DNA from: an uncultured Planctomycetia bacterium
GTDB taxonomy: Bacteria > Planctomycetota > UBA1135 > GCA-002686595
Direction of reading: 5' to 3'
Assembly: GCA_938003765.1 (NCBI GenBank)
Contig: CALKYE010000077.1
Span: 1 to 58,482 of the forward strand
DNA length: 58,482 nt
A program made the translations under genes and the position numbers. The first letter of the stretch is position 1. Every line of letters starts with the position of its first letter. This document shows positions 26,709-35,060 of this stretch, piece by piece. Below the pieces are notes generated by a model. That model worked only from the letters and a program-made list of their open reading frames with translations. It was not told the DNA's origin and searched no databases.

Positions 26709-27589
26709 TGCGACTCTCCGACCGCGTGGCCCGGAAGTTCGGCGAGTTGGCCGTGGCACACGCCTTCGAGGTTGAAGACCTGCACGCGCTCGCCGTCGCT
26801 GTCGATCACCGCGATGCGGGCGCCGCCGCGGCCGTCGTCCTCCGCCACCACGTCGGCGGGATGGCGCACGTCGGCGGCGTCGCGTCCGGTGCGCGCCAGC
26901 TCGCGAATGAGCCGACCGGCGCCGTCGACGAGCAGCAGGCAGGCCGGATCCGAGCCGGCGGCGATCACCATGCGTCCGTCGTCGAGCGGAGCGAGCGCCG
27001 CGGGCTGCACGCTGGCGCCGCGCGCGTCGAGCGGTCGAAACGCGAAGCTGTGCTCCCCGTCGCGGAACACCTGCACGCGCGCCGAGCCGTACTCGCACAC
27101 GTACGTGAAGCGACCGCGCACGGCGACGCGCTGCGCATCGTTGAAGCGCGCCAGCGGATCGCCCAGCGGGCGCAACGAAGCCAGCGCGAGCCCGTCGGCG
27201 CGGAAGGTCTGCAGCGCGTGCCGACGCCAACCCGAGCAGGCGATCGTCAGCGTGCGCTGCTCGTCGTCCTCGCTCACCGCGACGTCGGCCACGTCGCGCA
27301 GCACGCCGCGCACGTCGTCGCGCTCGCGCTCGGCCCCGTTCATGCGCGCGGTCTGGAGCCCGAACAGGTTGAACGCACGCACGCAGCCGTGCGCGCGGTC
27401 GGCGACCCACACCTGGCGGTCGCAGTCGACGTCGATGCCCCCGGCGCGCAACCCCGCGCCGTGCTCGTCGCGCAGCGCGAAGCCGGCGCCGAGCGGACGT
27501 CCGTCGAGGTCGTACGGCCGCACGAACGACGCCTGCGCCTGGCGCGCGACGTAGAGCACTCCGGCCCGCAGCGCGAGCGAACCTTGCAC
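26705..27589 (-). CDS. NHL/SMP-30-like beta-propeller protein
   Basis: This is a 294-residue protein made of propeller blades. Repeated units have the form Val-x-Val-Ala-Asp/Glu and Val-Gln-Val-Phe-x-x-Asp/Leu-Glu, for example Ala-Arg-Val-Gln-Val-Phe-Arg-Asp and Glu-Arg-Val-Gln-Val-Phe-Asn-Leu. No signal peptide is seen, so it is probably cytoplasmic. It starts with GTG 27589, one base after the stop of the metallophosphoesterase, and overlaps the Ppx/GppA-like gene. Probably a scaffold or sugar/lactone-binding propeller; no catalytic residues can be identified. Confidence 0.65.
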   Translation of the reverse strand: MQGSLALRAGVLYVARQAQASFVRPYDLDGRPLGAGFALRDEHGAGLRAGGIDVDCDRQVWVADRAHGCVRAFNLFGLQTARMNGAERERDDVRGVLRDVADVAVSEDDEQRTLTIACSGWRRHALQTFRADGLALASLRPLGDPLARFNDAQRVAVRGRFTYVCEYGSARVQVFRDGEHSFAFRPLDARGASVQPAALAPLDDGRMVIAAGSDPACLLLVDGAGRLIRELARTGRDAADVRHPADVVAEDDGRGGARIAVIDSDGERVQVFNLEGVCHGQLAELPGHAVGESQ

Positions 27590-27590
27590 G

Positions 27591-28433
27591 TCAGTCGGGC
27601 TCCACGTTCACGATCACCACCTCGGCGGGCGCCCCAAAGCGTAGCGGAAGGCCGATCGCTCCCAAGCCTCGACTGACGATCAACGTCGTCGCGCCGAACT
27701 CGACGCGCAGCCCCGGATGGGCCGGACCCGCGCGGCGCAGGAGCGGCAGGTCGAGCTGCGTGCCGTGCGTGTGACCGCTGAGCACCGCGATGCAACGCTC
27801 GCGCGCGGCGTGCGGCGCGAGCGCGGGGTGGTGGCTGAGCACGAGCTCGAAGTCGCCCGCGCGAACTCCGGCGCGCGCCGCGGCGAAGTCGAGCCACTTG
27901 GACTCCTCGAGGTCCTCCACCCCCACCACGCACAGCGCGCCGTCGCCCAGCTCGAGCCTCGCGCTCTCGTTGCGCAGCGTGCGCACGCCGCGCGCGGCGA
28001 GTTGCTCGACGATCCACGGATCGCGGCGTCCGCGGTAGTCGTGGTTGCCGAGCACCGCGAACACTCCCAGCGGCGCGCGCAGGCGTCCCAGGTCGTCGAG
28101 CACGCGCTCGAGCTCGCGCGGCGCGTGGGTGATGAAGTCGCCGGTGATCGCGATGAGATCGGGCGCGTGCGCCGCGATCCGCTCGAGCGCGTGCCGCAGG
28201 TCGCCGGGACCGAGGAACGAACCCGCGTGGAGGTCGGAGAGCTGCGCGACCTTCAACGAGCGCGGGAAGCCCGCGACGCGCAACGTCTCGTGACGCTCGA
28301 CGAGCCCGCCAGGTCCGAGGAATCGCCAGCGGTACCACGCACGACCGCCGAGCGCCCGGCAGGCGAGTTCAACCGAGCGAACGAGCGATCGGCGCGCGAG
28401 CGAATGACGGCGCGGCTTCTGGCGGATGTCCAT
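27591..28433 (-). CDS. Calcineurin-like metallophosphoesterase (YkuE/YaeI type)
   Basis: This is a 280-residue protein with all five metal motifs: Ser-Asp-Leu-His-Ala-Gly, Thr-Gly-Asp-Phe, Gly-Asn-His-Asp-Tyr, Leu-Ser-His-His-Pro and Ser-Gly-His-Thr-His-Gly. The last is typical of the YkuE group of UDP-sugar or lipid pyrophosphohydrolases and related enzymes. The basic N-terminus followed by a mildly hydrophobic stretch may associate with the membrane. ATG 28433 is preferred over TTG 28445. It is the first gene of an operon with the NHL and Ppx/GppA-like genes. Confidence 0.85.
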   Translation of the reverse strand: MDIRQKPRRHSLARRSLVRSVELACRALGGRAWYRWRFLGPGGLVERHETLRVAGFPRSLKVAQLSDLHAGSFLGPGDLRHALERIAAHAPDLIAITGDFITHAPRELERVLDDLGRLRAPLGVFAVLGNHDYRGRRDPWIVEQLAARGVRTLRNESARLELGDGALCVVGVEDLEESKWLDFAAARAGVRAGDFELVLSHHPALAPHAARERCIAVLSGHTHGTQLDLPLLRRAGPAHPGLRVEFGATTLIVSRGLGAIGLPLRFGAPAEVVIVNVEPD

Positions 28434-28640
28434 GGCGCGGCGCAAGCACGCGCCGCGCGCGACTATAGGCGTCCGCCGTCCAACTGCTCGCGGCGTGCTC
28501 TGACTCGGAGGAGTCTGCGACCGCGGAGCGTCCGACTGGACGTGACGGACTCACGCCGTGTCGGCGTCGTGCGGCCCCGCCATGCTTCGAATCGACTCCC
28601 CGACGATCGAGCGACGCGGCGATGGCGCGCTCGGGAAGGC

Positions 28641-29417
28641 TCACACGTCGGGGCCGAGCGCGAGGGGCTCGCCGGGAACGAGCAGGCAAGTTCCCTGCGC
28701 GTCCGTCAGCTCGGCCGTCCCCTCGCGGAGCTCGATTCGACCGCCGAGCGCGGTCAGCTCGATCGACAGCTCGCCCGAGACGAGTTCGAGCACGCCGAAG
28801 GCGGTCGTGAACGCGTGCGCGCCCCGCGCCTCGAAGCGGCCCGCGCCGAGCAGGTAGCGACGCTCGGCGGGCGACTCGACGACCAGTCCGCCTGCACCGG
28901 ACAGCGTCAGCTCTGCGCCGTCGTCGAACACGCGCAAGAGCGTGTGCTCGTCCGCGAGCAGCTGGTCTCCGCGCAGAAGTCGCTGCGGTCGGTGCTCCGC
29001 GCCGAGCGTTCGCTCGCCCAAGCGGTACGCGCCGACTTCGGCCTCGACCTGCGCGAAGGACTCGCGCGGAGACTGACGCGCGAGCATCACGATCAGGAAC
29101 GCCGGCAACACCATGGTCTTCACCCACAGGCGCGGCTTGAAGTCGCGTCCGGCGATCGCCAGCGCGGCGAGCTTGCGGCGACGCGCCAAGCGCTCGGCTT
29201 GCGCGCGCCCGACGCGGCCGTCGCGCGCGATCGCGCTGGCGGTGTGGGACTGGCTGGCGTACTCCGCCTTGCAGTCCGCGCACGAGTTGAGGTGCGCGCG
29301 CAGGCTGCGTTGGTCGGCGAGTTCGAGCTCGCCGGTGAACAGCTTGGGCAGCGCGGCCAGCGCTTGCGCGCAGCTCCACGGCTCAGCGGATCGAACGGTG
29401 GATCGCAGGGAGAGCAT
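28641..29417 (-). CDS. Zinc-finger anti-sigma/FecR-like transmembrane regulator
   Basis: This is a 258-residue protein. The N-terminal cytoplasmic part has a zinc-binding anti-sigma motif: Cys16 and His42-x3-Cys46-x2-Cys49. A membrane segment lies at about 98-113. The exported part (about 115-258) resembles FecR-type beta-sheet domains, with Gly-Gln/Asp-Leu repeats. It would hold an ECF sigma factor at the membrane, yet no sigma gene is adjacent. The start is ATG 29417 with GAGG just upstream. Its partner may be encoded elsewhere, for example the orphan ECF gene at 56886-57488; this is speculation. Confidence 0.72.
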   Translation of the reverse strand: MLSLRSTVRSAEPWSCAQALAALPKLFTGELELADQRSLRAHLNSCADCKAEYASQSHTASAIARDGRVGRAQAERLARRRKLAALAIAGRDFKPRLWVKTMVLPAFLIVMLARQSPRESFAQVEAEVGAYRLGERTLGAEHRPQRLLRGDQLLADEHTLLRVFDDGAELTLSGAGGLVVESPAERRYLLGAGRFEARGAHAFTTAFGVLELVSGELSIELTALGGRIELREGTAELTDAQGTCLLVPGEPLALGPDV

Positions 29418-29637
29418 CGGGCCTCGCACACGCTCGTCGGCGCGATCGCGCGCGCGCTTGAGCCGGCCGCGGCGGCCGATGGCGCGGACGGGACGGGAGC
29501 GTGACCCGCGCGCCGCAAAGCCACTAGCGGCCGGCCTCTGCGCCCATCGACCGCAGCGGACAGCGTGCGACCAGCGCTCGCCCTCCCGCGACTCGCGAGC
29601 GGATCGACATCTCTCGGCGTCTGACGAGCACCATCAC

Positions 29638-31248
29638 ATGCACTACGTCCGCTCTTCCCTGACCGTTCTCGCCCTCAGCCTCGCCTCCGCGGCTCAGAAT
29701 CCGCTGTACGTGAGCTCCGGTTCGACGCCGGGGCAGCAGCTGGGCTCGAGCCTCGCGCCGCACGCCGACATCGATGGCGACGGTGTGCGCGAGAACCTGG
29801 TGTTCCACGCGCGCGGCGCACGGCTTCTGCGAGGCAGCGACGGCGCCGTGTTGCGCGAGCACCAGCGCGCGCAGCTCTCGCTAGGCGACCTCGATGGCGA
29901 CGGCTGGAGCGAGCTGGCGGCGGTTGGCCCGGACTCGGAGCTCTACTTCTGGAACGCGGAGTCGATCGACGTGCTCTCGGGCTTCAGCGGCGCGGTACTG
30001 GCGAACTGGAGCTGGAATCCGGAAGGATCGGCGCCCGCTGCGCGACGTCGACACCACCCTTTCGGCTTGGGAGACGTCAATGGCGACGGCTTCGGCGACC
30101 TGCTGGCGCTCGAATTGGACGGCGACGTGGGCGCGGTCACTCCACCCGCGATGCTGGTGCTCTCCGGCCTCGACGGCAGCGAGTTGCGGCGCCACGCCAG
30201 CGCCCGGACGGCTCTGCGGATGGGTGACGTCGACGGCGACGCCCGCCCGGACTACTTGCTCGACCCTTGGCCCCCCAACGCGAGCATGACGCCGCAGATG
30301 ATCTCGGGCGCGAGCGGCGCCGTGGTGTTCGTCCACGTTCCTCCGCCGCTGGGCACGGCGGTCGGCTACCCAGCCTTGCCGACGAGGGACCTGGATGGCG
30401 ACGGTGTTCCGGAGATCGTCCGCGGAGCGTTCACCTCCGAATTCCACATCCTCTCCGGATCGACTGGCTCGCTGCTCCGGGTCGTGCAGGGCTGGCCGGC
30501 GTATGCCCATTCCGCGCACGGCGCGAGCGAGGTGCTCGCCGCCGACGTGGACGGCGATGGCGTGCTCGAGATCGGCGCGTACGAGCACCTCACGAGCACG
30601 ACGAAGCTGATCTCGATCTCGAACGGCGCAGTCATCGCTCGCTACGACGTGCTCGGACTGGCGTGCCTCAACGCAGGGGATGTCGACGGCGACAGCCGAG
30701 AGGATCTGCTCTTCGGGTCTCCGCACTCCGCAGAAGCACGCGGTCGCGTGTTGCTAGCGCGTGCGCCCTACGACGCGCGCGTCGGTGTGGGCTTCGCCTA
30801 CGGGTCGAACGCTTGTCCGTGCGGGCCTGGCACGAACCCCGAGGCCGGCTGCGCCGGAGAGATCGCCACCGGCGCCGCGCTGACCGCCTGGGGCTCCGCG
30901 TCGCTCACCGCGCGGGACCTGCAGTTTCGCGCCAACGGCTGGCGCAACTTCTGGGCGCCCACTCACGGGGCGGTGTTCCTGCTGTACAGCCCCAACGCAT
31001 TGCCTGCGCCCCTGCCGAGCGGCGCAGGACTGCTCGCCCTCGCGCCGCCGCGCTCCCGCATCGCGAGCCTCCGAGACGAGGTGTGGTATTGGACGATCGA
31101 CGCGCCTGAGCTGGGTGCGTGGAACTCCTTCAACGCGGGGCAGGTCGGCTACTTCCAACTCTGGAGGCGCGAATTCCCGGTCTGGAACAGCCCCTGCGTG
31201 CGCCCGCACAACTTCTCGAACGCGCAGGCGATCACGTTCACGCCGTGA
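29638..31248 (+). CDS. Secreted FG-GAP repeat protein with Cys-rich C-terminal module
   Basis: This 536-residue protein starts at ATG 29638 with a signal peptide of about 20 residues ending near Ala-Ser-Ala-Ala-Gln. At least seven calcium-binding-type repeats follow, with cores such as Asp-Leu-Asp-Gly-Asp-Gly, Asp-Val-Asn-Gly-Asp-Gly and Asp-Val-Asp-Gly-Asp-Ser. The C-terminal about 150 residues begin Cys-Pro-Cys-Gly-Pro-Gly-Thr-Asn and end Ser-Asn-Ala-Gln-Ala-Ile-Thr-Phe. This is a second type of terminal module, distinct from that of the proteins at 4129 and 54612. Likely an extracellular or surface binding protein. Confidence 0.82.
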   Translation: MHYVRSSLTVLALSLASAAQNPLYVSSGSTPGQQLGSSLAPHADIDGDGVRENLVFHARGARLLRGSDGAVLREHQRAQLSLGDLDGDGWSELAAVGPDSELYFWNAESIDVLSGFSGAVLANWSWNPEGSAPAARRRHHPFGLGDVNGDGFGDLLALELDGDVGAVTPPAMLVLSGLDGSELRRHASARTALRMGDVDGDARPDYLLDPWPPNASMTPQMISGASGAVVFVHVPPPLGTAVGYPALPTRDLDGDGVPEIVRGAFTSEFHILSGSTGSLLRVVQGWPAYAHSAHGASEVLAADVDGDGVLEIGAYEHLTSTTKLISISNGAVIARYDVLGLACLNAGDVDGDSREDLLFGSPHSAEARGRVLLARAPYDARVGVGFAYGSNACPCGPGTNPEAGCAGEIATGAALTAWGSASLTARDLQFRANGWRNFWAPTHGAVFLLYSPNALPAPLPSGAGLLALAPPRSRIASLRDEVWYWTIDAPELGAWNSFNAGQVGYFQLWRREFPVWNSPCVRPHNFSNAQAITFTP

Positions 31249-31280
31249 GCGCCTCGTGAGGCGTGAGCGCGGGACGCGCG

Positions 31281-32756
31281 TCAGCTCGCCAAGCGCGCCG
31301 CGCCGCGCTCCAGGCGCGCGAGGACGTGCTCAGGCCCGAGCAGGGCCATCACGTCGAACATGTCGGCGCCCTGCACGACTCCGCACAGCGCGAGACGCAC
31401 GGGTTGGAAGAACGCCGGCAGCTTGAGGCCCTTCTCCTGCGCCCACTTCTTCGACGACTCGCGCAGATCCGCCGCGTCGATGCCGCGTTCGATGCGCGGC
31501 GCGAGCCACTCGCGATAGTCGCGGACCGTCTGCGCGGCGTTCGCGTGCTTGCGCACGGCGGCGAGCGCGTCGTCCGCCCACACGACGGCGTCGTCGGGCT
31601 GGAACAGGTACGCGATGCGCGGCGGAAGCTCGCTGTAGACGTGGATGCGCGCCTGCTCGCTCTTCACGGCTTCGACGAACCACGCGCGGCGCGCGGCGAG
31701 TTCGTCCGCGCTCGCCAGGTTCGCCGCCACGACGAACGGCGCGCACGCGTCCGACAACGCCTCGGGCGTCATGCGGCGCACGTACTCGCCCGCCAGCCAG
31801 CGGAACTTGTCGAGGTCGAAGATCGCGCCGGCCTTCTGCACGTCCTTGATCTCGAAGCGCTCGACGAGTTCCTTCACGCCGAACACTTCGGTCGCGCCGT
31901 CGAGCGCCCAGCCCTGCAGGCACAGGAAGTTGACCACCGCATCGCGCGGGTAACCCGCATCGCGGTAGTCCTGAAGCGCGGTGTCACCGGTGCGCTTCGA
32001 CAGCTTCTTGCCATCGGATCCCAGCATCAGCGGCAGGTGCCCGAACTCCGGCGCGTCGAACCCCAGCGCGCGGTAGAGCAAGACCTGCTTGGGCGTGTTG
32101 ACCAGGTGCTCTTCGCCGCGGAACACGTGGCTGATGCGCATGTCGACGTCGTCGACCACGACACAGAAGTTGTAGGTCGGCGAGCCGTCCGAACGCAGCA
32201 TCACCCAGTCGTCGACCTCGGCGTTCTCGAAGCTCACGTCGCCGCGGATGTGATCGAGGAAGCGCGTCTGTCCAGCCGGCGTCTTGAATCGCACGACGGC
32301 CTTCTCGCCCGCGTCGACGCGCGCCTTGGCCTGCGCGGGATCGAGCGCCATGCAACGACGGTCGTAGGCGATGCGCTCCTTGCGCTCCTCCTGGCCCTTG
32401 CGCACTTCGTCGAGCCGCTCGGCCGAGCAGAAGCACAGGTACGCGCGGCCCGAGTCGAGCAGTTCGCGCGCGACGACGCGGTAGCGCTCGAAACGCTCCG
32501 ACTGCCGGTACGGTCCGTGAGGACCGCCGACGTCCGGACCTTCGTCCCAGTCCAGCCCCAGCCAACGCAGGCCTTCGAGGATCGCGCGCTCGTACTCGCG
32601 CGTGGAGCGCTCGGGGTCGGTGTCCTCGATGCGGAGCAGGAACTGGCCGCCGTGGCGGCGCGCGTAGGCCCAGTTGAAGAGGGCCGTGCGAGCGCCGCCG
32701 ATGTGCAGCATGCCGGTCGGGCTGGGGGCGAAGCGAACTCGGACGGAACGGGTCAC
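31281..32756 (-). CDS. gltX: Glutamyl-tRNA synthetase
   Basis: This is a 491-residue class I aminoacyl-tRNA synthetase that charges tRNA-Glu, and perhaps tRNA-Gln. The HIGH motif is in Pro-Ser-Pro-Thr-Gly-Met-Leu-His-Ile-Gly-Gly (11-21). The KMSKS motif is Lys-Lys-Leu-Ser-Lys-Arg (250-255). The anticodon-binding domain follows at about 330-491. GTG 32756 is the start: AAGGAG lies 7 nt upstream and a -10 (TATCCT) about 33 nt upstream. Whether it is discriminating cannot be decided here. Confidence 0.95.
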   Translation of the reverse strand: MTRSVRVRFAPSPTGMLHIGGARTALFNWAYARRHGGQFLLRIEDTDPERSTREYERAILEGLRWLGLDWDEGPDVGGPHGPYRQSERFERYRVVARELLDSGRAYLCFCSAERLDEVRKGQEERKERIAYDRRCMALDPAQAKARVDAGEKAVVRFKTPAGQTRFLDHIRGDVSFENAEVDDWVMLRSDGSPTYNFCVVVDDVDMRISHVFRGEEHLVNTPKQVLLYRALGFDAPEFGHLPLMLGSDGKKLSKRTGDTALQDYRDAGYPRDAVVNFLCLQGWALDGATEVFGVKELVERFEIKDVQKAGAIFDLDKFRWLAGEYVRRMTPEALSDACAPFVVAANLASADELAARRAWFVEAVKSEQARIHVYSELPPRIAYLFQPDDAVVWADDALAAVRKHANAAQTVRDYREWLAPRIERGIDAADLRESSKKWAQEKGLKLPAFFQPVRLALCGVVQGADMFDVMALLGPEHVLARLERGAARLAS

Positions 32757-32788
32757 GGCGGAACTCCTTGGGTGCTCTCGAGCGCCGC

Positions 32789-32794
32789 AGGATA
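32789..32794 (-). promoter_or_regulatory. gltX -10 element TATCCT
   Basis: It lies in the 86-bp divergent region between gltX and the adenosine deaminase gene. It gives gltX a short leader that contains the Shine-Dalgarno AAGGAG (plus-strand 32764-32769). Confidence 0.5.
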
Positions 32795-32807
32795 GCGGCG
32801 CCACGCT

Positions 32808-32836
32808 TTGGGCGCGCGACGCGCGAGGGCTACATT
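32808..32836 (+). promoter_or_regulatory. Promoter of the adenosine deaminase gene
   Basis: TTGGGC (32808-32813) and TACATT (32831-32836) are 17 bp apart. The -10 ends 6 nt before the ATG at 32843, so the mRNA should be leaderless. Confidence 0.6.
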
Positions 32837-32842
32837 CGCGCC

Positions 32843-33973
32843 ATGACGCCGAACGCAAGCACCTCCCAGAGCGCTTCCACCTACCGCCCCGCACGCGAGA
32901 TCGTGCGCCGCACGCCCAAGGTGCTGCTGCACGAGCACCTCGACGGCGGACTGCGGCCGCAGACCGTGCTCGAGCTGGCGCGCGCGGCCGACTACCAAGA
33001 GCTGCCCGAGAGCGATCCCGAGCTGTTGCGCGCGTGGTTCTTCGAAGGCGCGAACCGCAAGACGCTGCCGCTGTACCTCGAGGGCTTCAAGCACACCATC
33101 GCGGTGATGCAGACGCGTGAGGCGCTCGAGCGCGTGGCCTTCGAGTTCATGGAGGACATGGCGCAGGACGGCGTGGTGTACGCCGAGGTGCGTTTTGCGC
33201 CGCACTTCCACACCCAGCGCGGCCTGGGTCTCGACGGCGTGATGCTCGCCGTGTTGCGCGGGCTGCGCGCGGGCCAGGAGAAGTTCGGCATCGGCTTCGG
33301 ACTGATCGTGTGCGCGATGCGCAACGAGCCCGAGCACCTCTCGTTCCAACTCGCCGAGCTCGCGGTCACGTTCCGCGCTCAGGGCTGCGTCGGGTTCGAC
33401 CTCGCCGGCGAGGAAGCCGGGCACCCGGCGAAGGACCACCAGCGCGCGTTCGACTTCGTCAAGCGCCAGAACTTCTCGATCACGATCCACGCCGGCGAGA
33501 GCTTCGGCCCCGAGAGCATCTGGCAGGCGCTGCAGTACTGCGGCGCGCACCGCATCGGTCACGGCACGCGCTTGATGGAAGACATCGTCGTGTACGACCG
33601 CAAGGTGATCAAAATGGGCGCGCTGGCGCAGTACGTGCTCGACCACCGCATCCCGATCGAGGTGTGCCTCTCGAGCAACGTGCACACCGGAGCGACGCCC
33701 TCGATGGCCGAGCATCCCTTCCGCTTCTACTTCGACCGCGGCTTCCGCGTGACGCTCAACACCGACAACCGGCTGATGAGCCGCACCTCGATGAGCGAGG
33801 AGTGCGTGATCGCCGTCGAGCAGTTCGGTTGCTCGCTGGCCGACCTCGAGAAGATCGCCATCAACGGCATGAAGAGCGCGTTCCTCCACTACGAAGACCG
33901 GGTCCGCATCATCTTCGACGCCATCAAGCCCGGCTACGCGAAGCTGCGCGAGGAACTCGGGCTCACGCTCTGA
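32843..33973 (+). CDS. add: Adenosine deaminase
   Basis: This is a 376-residue zinc amidohydrolase that converts adenosine to inosine in purine salvage. The motifs are His-Glu-His-Leu-Asp-Gly near residue 30, Ile-His-Ala-Gly-Glu, His-Arg-Ile-Gly-His-Gly, and Ser-Ser-Asn-Val-His-Thr-Gly. The metal Asp is in Asn-Thr-Asp-Asn-Arg, where the usual second Asp is Asn, as in actinobacterial adenosine deaminases. No Shine-Dalgarno is present. An esterase gene follows after 7 nt and is probably co-transcribed. Confidence 0.92.
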   Translation: MTPNASTSQSASTYRPAREIVRRTPKVLLHEHLDGGLRPQTVLELARAADYQELPESDPELLRAWFFEGANRKTLPLYLEGFKHTIAVMQTREALERVAFEFMEDMAQDGVVYAEVRFAPHFHTQRGLGLDGVMLAVLRGLRAGQEKFGIGFGLIVCAMRNEPEHLSFQLAELAVTFRAQGCVGFDLAGEEAGHPAKDHQRAFDFVKRQNFSITIHAGESFGPESIWQALQYCGAHRIGHGTRLMEDIVVYDRKVIKMGALAQYVLDHRIPIEVCLSSNVHTGATPSMAEHPFRFYFDRGFRVTLNTDNRLMSRTSMSEECVIAVEQFGCSLADLEKIAINGMKSAFLHYEDRVRIIFDAIKPGYAKLREELGLTL

Positions 33974-33980
33974 CGCCGCG

Positions 33981-35003
33981 ATGCCCGGGCCCACAGGACT
34001 GCACGGCCGCGTCGAGCGACCGGTGTTCGCGAGCGTCGCGCTGCGCGGCAATCGCGCAGGCGACGGCCACGAGCGCGAAGTTCCCGTGTACCTGCCGCCG
34101 CAGGCGCGCGAGTCGAGTGCGCGTTTCCCGGTCGTGTTCCTCCTTTGCGGCTTCACGGGCGATGGCCGCGACTTCTTCGAGACGCATCCCTGGCGCCGGC
34201 ACGTGGTGGCGCGTTTCGACGAGCTCGTGTCGCGCGGCGAGGTTCCGCCGGCGATTCTCGTCGCGCCCAACTGCTTCACACGCATGGGCGGCAGCCAGTA
34301 CGTGAACTCCGCGCTGCTGGGGAACTACGAGGACTACGTCGCGCTCGAGCTGCCCGACTTCGTCGATGCACACTTCCCCACGCTGCGCGGCCGGCGCGCG
34401 CTCGTCGGCAAGTCCTCGGGCGGCTTCGGCGCACTTCGCTTGGCGATGCTCCATCACGAGCGCTTCCCCGTCGCCGGCTCGATCAGCGGCGACGTCGACT
34501 TCGAGTTGTGCTACGCGAACTCGTTCCCCGCGTGCCTGCGCGGACTCGTCGCGTACGGCGGCGATCCGGCGCGCTTCCTGGCCGAGTTCGCGCGCGAGCC
34601 GGACCTCTCGGGCGACAAGCACGAAGTGATCAACGTGCTCGCGATGGCCGCGTGCTACTCGCCGAACGTCGAATCGCCGCTGGGCTTCGATCTGCCGTTC
34701 GAACTGCGCACTGCCGCTCGCGTGGAAAGTGTGTGGCGCCGCTGGCTCGAGTTCGACCCGCTGCTCGCGTGCGAGCGCCACGTCGACGCGCTGCGCAAGC
34801 TCGAGTGGCTGCACCTCGAGTGCGGCCTGCGCGACGAGTACCACCTGCAGTGGGGCCTGCGGAAACTCTCCGACAAGCTGCGCTCGCTCGGCGTTGCGCA
34901 CACGCACGAGGAACACCCGGGCTCGCACCGCGGACTCGTCGATCGCTACCTCGCGCTCTTGCCGCGCGTGACGGCGCACCTCGCGGCTCGCGGGACCCAC
35001 TGA
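33981..35003 (+). CDS. Esterase-D-like alpha/beta-hydrolase
   Basis: This is a 340-residue protein of the putative esterase family (PF00756-type). The nucleophile elbow Gly-Lys-Ser-Ser-Gly-Gly places Ser at 145. The oxyanion-side motif Leu-Cys-Gly-Phe-Thr-Gly is at about 54-59, and a C-terminal His lies in Pro-Gly-Ser-His-Arg-Gly. No signal peptide is seen. It begins 7 nt after the adenosine deaminase stop, so the two are likely one operon, although a functional link is not obvious. Confidence 0.8.
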   Translation: MPGPTGLHGRVERPVFASVALRGNRAGDGHEREVPVYLPPQARESSARFPVVFLLCGFTGDGRDFFETHPWRRHVVARFDELVSRGEVPPAILVAPNCFTRMGGSQYVNSALLGNYEDYVALELPDFVDAHFPTLRGRRALVGKSSGGFGALRLAMLHHERFPVAGSISGDVDFELCYANSFPACLRGLVAYGGDPARFLAEFAREPDLSGDKHEVINVLAMAACYSPNVESPLGFDLPFELRTAARVESVWRRWLEFDPLLACERHVDALRKLEWLHLECGLRDEYHLQWGLRKLSDKLRSLGVAHTHEEHPGSHRGLVDRYLALLPRVTAHLAARGTH

Positions 35004-35044
35004 GTCGCCGACTGGATCGCTCCTTCGTTTCAGCGAAGCCGAGC

Positions 35045-35050
35045 TATCTT
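35045..35050 (+). promoter_or_regulatory. -10 element TATCTT of the second kinase gene
   Basis: TATCTT ends 10 nt before ATG 35061, predicting a leader of only a few nucleotides. The -35 is weak. Confidence 0.4.
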
Positions 35051-35060
35051 GGCCCCTCGC

